64,000 nt of DNA from Eustoma russellianum (Eukaryota > Streptophyta > Magnoliopsida > Gentianales > Gentianaceae), in NCBI GenBank assembly GCA_036186865.1, contig AP025054.1, positions 25,176,596 to 25,240,595 of the forward strand. The letters are read 5' to 3'. The notes beneath the pieces were generated by a model. It was given only the letters and a program-made list of their open reading frames with translations, ran no database searches and was not told the DNA's origin. Position numbers and translations under genes: made by a program. Shown piece by piece: positions 57,209-64,000 of this stretch (position 1 is the stretch's first letter; every line of letters begins with the position of its first letter).

Positions 57209-58318
57209 TAGCACCAGAATCTAAAATCCATATGTTAGAAATATTAGGCATTACATTACCTTTCCACTTACCAGAATCACTGACTTGTTGAGCTGACAAT
57301 ACAGTGTGATGATTGTTTACCATATCTGCAGTGTTTGGACTCATAAAACTTCCTTTGTCCTTATGCTCCTGTTATATGTTAAGCAACTGCATATATTGCT
57401 CTTATGTGAAAGGAATAACAGAGTGTGCAACATTTTCATTCACAACCTCCTTAGCCTGACAAGTCTCATATTCAGACTGATTAGTCACAGATGGATCCTG
57501 CAGTGCATTGGTCTCATTACCTACGCAATTCACCTGTCCTTTTCCTTTATACTATGGGGGAAACCCATGCTTCCTATAACATTTGTCAATGGTGTGTCCT
57601 ATCATATTGCAATAAGTGCACACAGGAGCTTTAGAATTATAACCATACTTCTGGTTTTGGTAATCCTTCTTGGCACCTTTACCACCAGTAGGATTTCCAG
57701 GTCTAAATCCATAGTTACCTTGTCTAGGGGAACCATTAGCATAAAACACCAGTGGTTGATTGTTTGAGAATTGATTCTGGCCTGCAGAATACTGTAATTT
57801 TCTCTCCAATTTCACTGACATGGCAAACGTAGTTTTCATATCCGGTAAAGGACTTGACAGCAACACTTGTGACTTCACAGGTTCATATTCATCATTAAGT
57901 CCTTTTATGAATCTAATAACATGATCATCTTCTAACTTGTTAATTTTACTGGACACATTACATGTACACCTATTACATACACAGTTAGGAATGGCTCTTA
58001 ACACCATGAGTTCATCCCAAAAGACTTTGAGTCTAGTATAATACTCAGTCACACAGCCATCTCCTTGTCTTGTAGTATAAAATTGCTCTTGCAAATCTGA
58101 AAATCTAAACACATCAGCATTGACATACCTGTGTTTTAGATCATTCCAGATATCTAAAGCATTATCAAACCACATCACACTTTGTGCAACAGAAGGCACA
58201 ACAGAATTCACAATCCAAGAGGCTACCATGTTATTTGCCTTGGTCCAGGCAGCAAACCTTCGATTAGTCTCTATAGGTTTGAGGATGTTACCCTCTATTT
58301 GAATCTTATCAGCCTGTG
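57209..58318 (-). pseudogene. Inverted gag C-terminus, zinc knuckle and protease start
   Basis: On the minus strand, from 58318 leftward: IEGNILKPIETNRRFAAW and NNMVASWIVNSVVPSVAQSV (58229), then WNDLKHRYVNADVFRFSDLQ, VTEYYTRLKVFWDELMVLR, FIKGLNDEYEPVKSQVLL, and the knuckle CTYCNMIGHTIDKCYRKHG (57620-57560). Finally comes the protease start NIWILDSGA at 57235-57210. The order continues gag from KNKL, and the protease then resumes on the plus strand near 58319. So about 1.1 kb is inverted in place. The 225-codon minus ORF (57552-58229) is intact. Confidence 0.92.
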
Positions 58319-60003
58319 CTTAATATGTCATTTAAGTTGCCCAATGGTCAGTCAATCAGTGTCAAGCACATTGGGACACTGATTGTCCTCCCTCATCTCA
58401 AGCTACATGATGTCCTTCATATACCTTCTTTTACCTTTAATCTGCTATCACTTAGTAAACTCACAATGGCTGGAAATATTGATTTATCCTTTCACTCCAA
58501 TATCTGTTTTATTCAGGATCATGTGAGCAAGAAGATGACTGGTTCAGCTAAAGTGTTCAAGGGGCTGTATCATTTGCTTGATGAATCGTTGAATACTGAT
58601 CCTTTTTCAAAATCCTCTCAAGTATTTGCAGTGTCCTCTTCCACATCCTCTCTTTGGCACTCCGGGCTTAGACATCAAGCATCATCAAGAATAAGAGAAA
58701 TCAATAAGATTGATTCCTCAGTAGACGCTATTTTCAATTCTGAGTCATGTACAATCTGCCCACTAGCAAAACAGAAACCCCATTCCCTTTCCCGTATCCC
58801 ATTCTGTATCTCACTCTCCTTTCTCTCTTCTTCACATTGATATCTGGTGTCCTTATAAACACCCCACCATGTACAAACAACGTTACTTTCTATAGTAGAT
58901 GACCGTATCAGGTACTTCTGGATATACTTGATGAAGACCAAATCAGAAACTAGGGGTATTGTTGAAAGTTTCTAGAACTTTGTACTTACACAGTTCAATA
59001 TCAAAATAAAAGTGATTAGAACTGACAATGGTCTTGAGTTCAAAATGGATTCGTTCTTTTCTTCAGAAGGCATTATGCATCAAACAAGTTGCATATATAC
59101 ACCACAACAAAGCGGGATTGTTGAAAGAAAACATCAACACATCCTGAATGTAGCCAGGGCTCTTAAACTTCAGTCTAAAATTCCCACACCTTACTGGGGT
59201 TTCTGTGTGCAACACGCTGCGTATTTGATAAATATTACCCCTACACCTATATTGGATCATAAAACTCCTCATGAGATCCTCTACAATACTATCCCTTCAT
59301 ATGATACACTCAGAGTCTTTGGGTGTCTCTGCTATGCCACCATTACTGCTCCTTCCAAAGATAAATTTAGCCCAAGATCCAGGAAGAGCATTTTCCTGGG
59401 CTTATCCCATACTGTCAAAGGCTACATTCTTCAAGGTTTAACTTCCAGAGATGTATTTATCTCCAGGAATATTGTTTTTCAAGAATCTGTTTTTCCTTTT
59501 GCTTCAAATACATCACATGCTTTACCCTCTCATGTCTCTACTCCATTCCCTCTTCAGTCCCCACTAACCAGCTGTGGTGGTGACTTTCATTTGGTACCCA
59601 CTGCCACATCTAGGGGGCACACCATTCTCATCAAACACCATCTCAGCCAGCATAGCAAGACCATTCTCATCAAACACCTTATCGGCCATCATGCCAGTAC
59701 CAAGACCATTCTCATCAAACACCATCTCAGCCATCATGCCAATGCAAAAACCATCCTGATCAGACACCAACATATCAAAGCCATTCTGATCAAACATCAT
59801 CTCAGCCCAATCATTTCTTTCAGCCTGTTCAAACATCTCATCAGCCTATCCAACTGTTTTCACACAATCCCATCAGTCCTAATGATCATTCATTTTCTCC
59901 AGAACAACATACACCAGTCCCTATTCCTATCAGCTCCATTGACATTCCACTTCATATTGGAAGACCTCACAGAACCAAACAGCCTCCTTCTTATTTGCAA
60001 TAA
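58319..60003 (+). pseudogene. Copia 2 protease C-terminus, integrase and linker
   Basis: It reads LNMSFKLPNGQSISVKHIGT, LHDVLHIPSFTFNLLSLSKL (protease end) and SLWHSGLRHQASSRIREINK with CTICPLAKQ, the pre-integrase His and Cys motif. A shift near 58830 leads to DIWCPYKHPTMY. The core follows with TDNGLEFKM (59018, catalytic Asp), TPQQSGIVERKHQHILNVAR (catalytic Glu) and YWGFCVQHAAYLINITPTPI, then VFGCLCYATITAPSKDKFSP and GYILQGLTSRDVFISRNIVF. In the linker the long ORF slips out of the canonical frame around 59590; the frame ending IDIPLHIGRPHRTKQPPSYL fits copia linkers better. Confidence 0.9.
59621..59820 (+). repeat. Minisatellite in the integrase-RT linker of copia 2
   Basis: Units begin ACCATTCTCATCAAACACC at 59621, 59660 and 59705, with degenerate units at 59750 and 59780. 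Spacing is 39, 45, 45 and about 30 bp, multiples of three except at the edges. In the canonical frame it codes a Gln/Pro/Ser/His-rich spacer. Confidence 0.85.
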
Positions 60004-60159
60004 TATTATTGCAGTCAAGTGACAAGTCAACCTAAAATGATGCCAGCCTCTGTCTAGTCATCTTCCTGCTTCATCACAAAAGATACTCATAGACACACAT
60101 CCCCACACTCTCTACACAAATACTTTACCCTTGATCTGTTAACACCAAAATTCAAAGCA

Positions 60160-61319
60160 TATGTTTTAAATATTAGTACATGTATAGAACCCAAAACTTA
60201 TGCAGAAGCAGCTGGTTCTGTTGAATGGCAAAAGGCTATGGAGGATGAGATAACTGCTTTACAAGATAACAAAACATAGACACTGACAGCATTACCACCT
60301 GGAAAGAAGGCTATTGGCTGCAAATAGGTATATAAAATAAAGCATAAGGCAGATAGTTCAGTGGAGAGATTCAAAGCCAGGTTGGTTGCTAAGGGATATA
60401 TGCAGCAGTTTGGAGTGGATTACCAAGATACATTCTCACCTGTGGCAAAGATGAGTACTGTGAGAATGTTGTTGGCTATAGCTGCCAGGCAGATGTGGCA
60501 TGTACAACAGCTGGATGTAAACAATGCTTTCCCCCATGGTGAATTACATGAAGAGATATATATGATACCACCAGAAGGTCTGAGGTTGCCCCAGAAAGGA
60601 TTGGTTTGTAAACTAGAAAGGTCTATTTATGGCTTGAAGCAAGCGAGCAGGGAGTGGAATGCCAATCTGACAGCCTTTCTGATTTCAATAGGTTTTTCAC
60701 AGTCTAAAAATAATGACACCTTATTCACAATGAAAACAGAAGGATCATTGCTGGTAAACTTAGTATATTGGATGATCTGATAGTAGCCTGTAATGATTTG
60801 CATAAAATAGAGTGCATCAAGGACGCAATGCACAAGAAGTTTAGAATAAAGAATCTTGGAGACTTGAAATTTTTCTTGGGTATAGAGGTTTCAAGGTCAC
60901 AAAAGGTATTGCTGATTAACCAAAGAAAATATACGTTGGAACTTCTGGAGGAATCTAGGCTTTTGGAATGTAAACCAGCTATTAGCCAGATGGAAATTCA
61001 CTTGAAGTTAGCTCACAATGACTCTGAGCCATTTGAGGATACTTTTGCATACATGAGACTTATAGGAAAGTTAATATACCTCACCATCATTAGGCCTGAT
61101 ATTTCTTTTGGGGTTCAACAATTAAGTCAATTTCTTGATTTTCCCACATGTAATCATTTGAAAGCTGCTCATAGGATCCTGAGATATCTAAAGGGGACCA
61201 TTGGCCTGAGACTTCTGCTGCCTAGTACGGTTGACATGAAATTGAGAGCATTTGTAGTCTCTGACTGGGCTGGGTGTAATGAGACTAGAGGATTTGTCTC
61301 TGGATATTTTGTGTTTTAG
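60160..61319 (+). pseudogene. Copia 2 reverse transcriptase
   Basis: It encodes EPKTYAEAAGSVEWQKAMED, a stop at 60279, ERFKARLVAKGYMQQFGVDY, SPVAKMSTVRMLLAIAARQM, VQQLDVNNAFPHGELHEEIY and LERSIYGLKQASREWNANLT. The catalytic YVDD region (about 60755-60775) has lost one base, giving VYWMI in one frame and MDDLIVACND in the next. After it come NLGDLKFFLGIEVSRSQKVL, RLIGKLIYLTIIRPDISFGV and HRILRYLKGTIGLRLLLP. Two stops and one shift break it. Confidence 0.92.
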
Positions 61320-61700
61320 GAGAGGGTATGATTTCGTGGAAAGCAAATAAGCAGCAACAGTTTCACGATCTTCTGCAGAAGCGGAGTATAGGGCGATGGC
61401 ATCAGCCGTATGTGAAATGCATTGGTTGTTTTATTTGAGCATTGACTTGGGGATTGAGAATCAAGAACCTGTTGAGTTGTTTTGTGACAGTAAAAGTGCT
61501 TTATACATTGCTGAGAATCCAGTCTTTCATGAGCGTAAAAAGCACATTGAGATTGACTGTAATATTGTGAGGGGGAAGGTTCAGAATAAGGTGTGAAGTT
61601 AATGCCAGTAAGGACACAGTTTCAATTGGCAGATCTGTTTACCAAAGCCCTGGACAGTAAACGTTTGAAAGAACTATTGGGAAGACCGGGAATATATAAC
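61320..61700 (+). pseudogene. Copia 2 RNase H
   Basis: It follows the SDWAGCNETRGFVSGYFVF block at the RT end. It encodes GMISWKANKQQQ, a shift near 61370, EMHWLFYLSIDLGIENQEPV, LFCDSKSALYIAENPVFHER and KHIEIDCNIVRGKVQNK. After another shift near 61595 comes VRTQFQLADLFTKALDSKRL. It ends close to the PPT, and the 61593-61916 ORF runs on into the LTR. Confidence 0.9.
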
Positions 61701-61720
61701 ATCTATAGCAAGCATGGCTT

Positions 61721-61729
61721 GAGGGAGGG
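61721..61729 (+). other. Polypurine tract of copia 2
   Basis: GAGGGAGGG lies directly before the LTR TGTTGAAGATG. Confidence 0.88.
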
Positions 61730-62333
61730 TGTTGAAGATGAGAACAATTCAAGTAGGGGAGAAGAGGTTGGAAGCCAGGGAGGAGATCAGAGCAATGGGA
61801 AACAAGGCTCCAATGATCTGAGTAACAAATCATCTGGATCGTTGATTGAAGTGTTTAATCCACGGTGTGCATTGGTTGCGTTGAATTCTGGGCATCTTAA
61901 GATGCAGATCGCGTGAAACAAATTGAGGAGGTGTGCATTGGAGCAGGACATGGATGGAGGAAGAATGTGTTAGGTAGGAAAGAATTAAAAGAGGCTGAAG
62001 TTACTATTTTGTCCTTTTCAGTTATGTTGTATTGTAGTTAGTTAGTTGGGGCATTATTGTAATTTCGCAGATATTCTGTTATTTTCATCTTCTTCCCCCT
62101 ATATGTTCGTTCGACGAAATGCTGTGTATTTGGATGAAGAATCACATCGGTTATTCCGGATATTTTCTCTCCACTCAGCTCCTTCTTGTTCTCTTAATTG
62201 CTCTCTTCTCTTTTCTGATGAATTTCGTTCTTTGATCAATTGTTATTTGAATTGGATCATACGATCATTCTGTTGTGCTGCGACTTATGTAGCAACTGCA
62301 AGCTTCGCTTACTTTCAGCTTGAAATTTTCACA
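61730..62333 (+). repeat. 3' LTR of copia 2 (604 bp)
   Basis: It starts TGTTGAAGATGAG and ends GAAATTTTCACA, followed by the TSD AACCT. It has the same length as the 5' LTR. Confidence 0.95.
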
Positions 62334-63109
62334 AACCTAGTGTAACACTCACCCATACATAAATTAAGCTTCCTTATACTGTAAATTATACGTAACGATT
62401 GACCATTGAAATGAAGGAATCAGTAATTGGCTTAAAAATGAAAGTTATAATGCTCCGAATGATGTTTCCAACGCGGAATCACCTCAATATGAGTTTTTGA
62501 TATTAAGATATGTTTTAGTCATGAAACATATAAAGATTTAAAAGTCATTAAGATATATTAAAATATAAAAGTCATATCAACATATATTAAGATATATTAA
62601 TATAAAAGTTATATCAAGCCATATTAATTTAAAAGTCATATTAAGATATATTAGATATACTAAAATATAAAAATAAAAAAGTTTTAGATATTAAAGAACG
62701 AGGCTTTCAATGCAACTTCAATAATTATAATTTGAGTTTTAGATATTAAGATATAACTAAAATATGATCAAGTCGTGGACTAGCCACTCCGCTATAATAG
62801 AACGGCTATTGTAGAAGCGATCAAAGACTCTAGCTTCAATTGTCCCCAGGTGGTGATAATGTTGGCAGTTATACCGTAAACCAAGTATTTGGATCTATAT
62901 TTTATTGTCGTACTATATTTTTATTGATGAATGAAGTTTATGATGGATTGCATGTTTACCTTATAAACTGTTAGCCTTGAATTACTTTTATTAGTTATTT
63001 AAATTATTCCTACTTATTTTTATTAAGTAAGTTCTAGTATGGGTTTAATTAGATACTCATGATATTATCATGTAAATGAAGATATGAATCAAACTAGTAC
63101 GTACATTTT

Positions 63110-63287
63110 GAAGACCGGCATACTCGATTAACCCACTATATGAACATTGCATGTGTCTCTATCACAAATGGTCATATATGCCATATGATGTATATGTTGA
63201 AGACCGGCGTACTCGATTAACCCACTATTTAAACATTGTATGTGTCTCTATCACAAATGGCCGCATATGACATATGATTCTCTGACT
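63110..63287. repeat. 89-bp tandem duplication
   Basis: GAAGACCGGC(A/G)TACTCGATTAACCC starts at 63110 and 63199. The two copies differ at a few sites, including ATGGTCATATATGCC against ATGGCCGCATATGAC. Confidence 0.9.
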
Positions 63288-63320
63288 TAAGATTGTTATA
63301 ATTTTTTGCACGAAGGATGT

Positions 63321-63460
63321 TATATTTTGACATAGTCAAAACATTGTATTTAACCTGATAAGAATCATGTAGTAGAAAATGTAGTTTTGGCTATGTTTTG
63401 ACATAGTCAGGACTATAAAGGGCTATGTTCGGACTTGATAAGAATCATATAGTAGAACAT
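63321..63460. repeat. About 70-bp tandem duplication
   Basis: TATNTTTTGACATAGTCA at 63321 and 63392, each followed by TGATAAGAATCAT(G/A)TAGTAGAA(A/C)ATGTA. The second copy carries an internal difference around GGACTATAAAGGGC. Confidence 0.8.
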
Positions 63461-64000
63461 GTACCATCAAAAAATAATTTCTCTCTCTCTCAGAGAAATA
63501 TCTATTGGGCTCTTCAATAAGTAGAAACTAGAAATTTGCGTGGTCGCATACAAATGGAATTGATAATGATCATTGACATTTGTTTTATTGGTTTACTTGA
63601 AGATCTAGAACAAATAAATTTGAACAATTGAAGTAACAAATGGAACATGACTTATGCTCAAACTAAAAAACGTGTTATAATAGGATTGAACGTTTCATAA
63701 TTATAATGATGGAACGGGCCATTTAATTCATATTATTTTGATATTCATAATGTTTTGCTGGAGGCCGCTTATGATTTGTTGAATGAAAAGCATTTAATTC
63801 CAATGGCAACAAAATATGAATCTATTCGGTCACACACAAAGTATTAAGGGATTGGATTTTATTGGCTTTTACAAGTTGCATATATGTGAGATTGAATTCG
63901 TAATTACATTTTCGTCATGCAGTAATTATTATTATCCAAAATGTAATATGGACGAATTTAGATTTTGACCTGGTTTAGTGTTAATATTAAGCTGCCACCT

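Larger units (their letters stand above)
56352..62333 (+). mobile_element. Copia 2: Ty1/copia element, TSD AACCT
   Basis: It has two 604-bp LTRs and perfect AACCT duplications (56347-56351 and 62334-62338). PBS, gag, protease, integrase, RT, RNase H and PPT are all present in copia order. It is the youngest-looking element: nearly full length, long ORFs retained, LTRs of equal length with scattered substitutions. The gag-to-protease part is inverted (57209-58318), which disables the polyprotein. Confidence 0.95.
62348..64000. other. Unclassified AT-rich flank
   Basis: I see no gene. At 62510-62690, repeats of AAGATATATTAAAATATAAAAGTCATAT recur with variable spacing. Two tandem duplications lie at 63110 and 63321. 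Nothing resembles gag, pol or a host protein. It may be further LTR or intergenic sequence. Confidence 0.5.

Overview
The window is a gene-poor block of a flowering-plant (probably eudicot) nuclear genome, built almost entirely from retrotransposons inserted into one another. The evidence is Ty3/gypsy and Ty1/copia gag-pol remnants, tRNA-iMet-type primer binding sites, LTRs of 0.6 to 5 kb, a plant L1-type LINE with a DUF4283 ORF1, and AT-rich flanks. I found no convincing host protein-coding gene, tRNA or rRNA. Species cannot be assigned from this sequence alone.

Layout. 1-3744: a gypsy LTR inserted in the 5' LTR of a second gypsy element, of which only the PBS and gag survive. 3745-11331: remnant of a SIRE-like copia element (copia C) with a locally duplicated PPT/LTR segment. 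Its LTR is split by a 3.3-kb solo gypsy LTR (5606-8909, TSD GATTT). 11332-21632: a decayed gypsy element (gypsy A) with a tandemly duplicated gag, three intron-like interruptions, degenerate pol, a PPT and a complete 3' LTR; its 5' LTR is missing. 21633-55750: a minus-strand gypsy LTR (LTR D) that received three independent insertions. These are a 5-kb solo LTR (21925-26907, TSD TAAAT), gypsy B (27707-48312, TSD GATTT) and a LINE (49002-54805, minus). Gypsy B was hit in its 5' LTR by copia A (30457-43177), and copia A was hit in its integrase by a minus-strand solo LTR (34567-37693, TSD CTAAC). 55751-62347: another minus-strand LTR-like piece (LTR E), interrupted by copia 2 (56352-62333, TSD AACCT, two 604-bp LTRs). 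62348-64000: AT-rich unclassified sequence with two short tandem duplications.

All coding regions are broken by stops, frameshifts, deletions or inversions; copia 2 is the least decayed. Nesting gives a relative order of events: LTR D, then gypsy B, then copia A, then the solo LTR in copia A.

Most unusual points: (i) a decayed extra ORF between RNase H and PPT of copia A, preceded by the same ATCGATCGAT palindrome module found in its LTRs; (ii) three intron-like interruptions at matching positions in gypsy A and B; (iii) a conserved hairpin close to the 3' end of most gypsy LTRs, and a different minisatellite at the matching position of each LTR; (iv) an internal inversion of gag/protease in copia 2; (v) a near-perfect 29-bp-arm hairpin in the copia C LTR. 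All calls come from reading the sequence; no database search was run.
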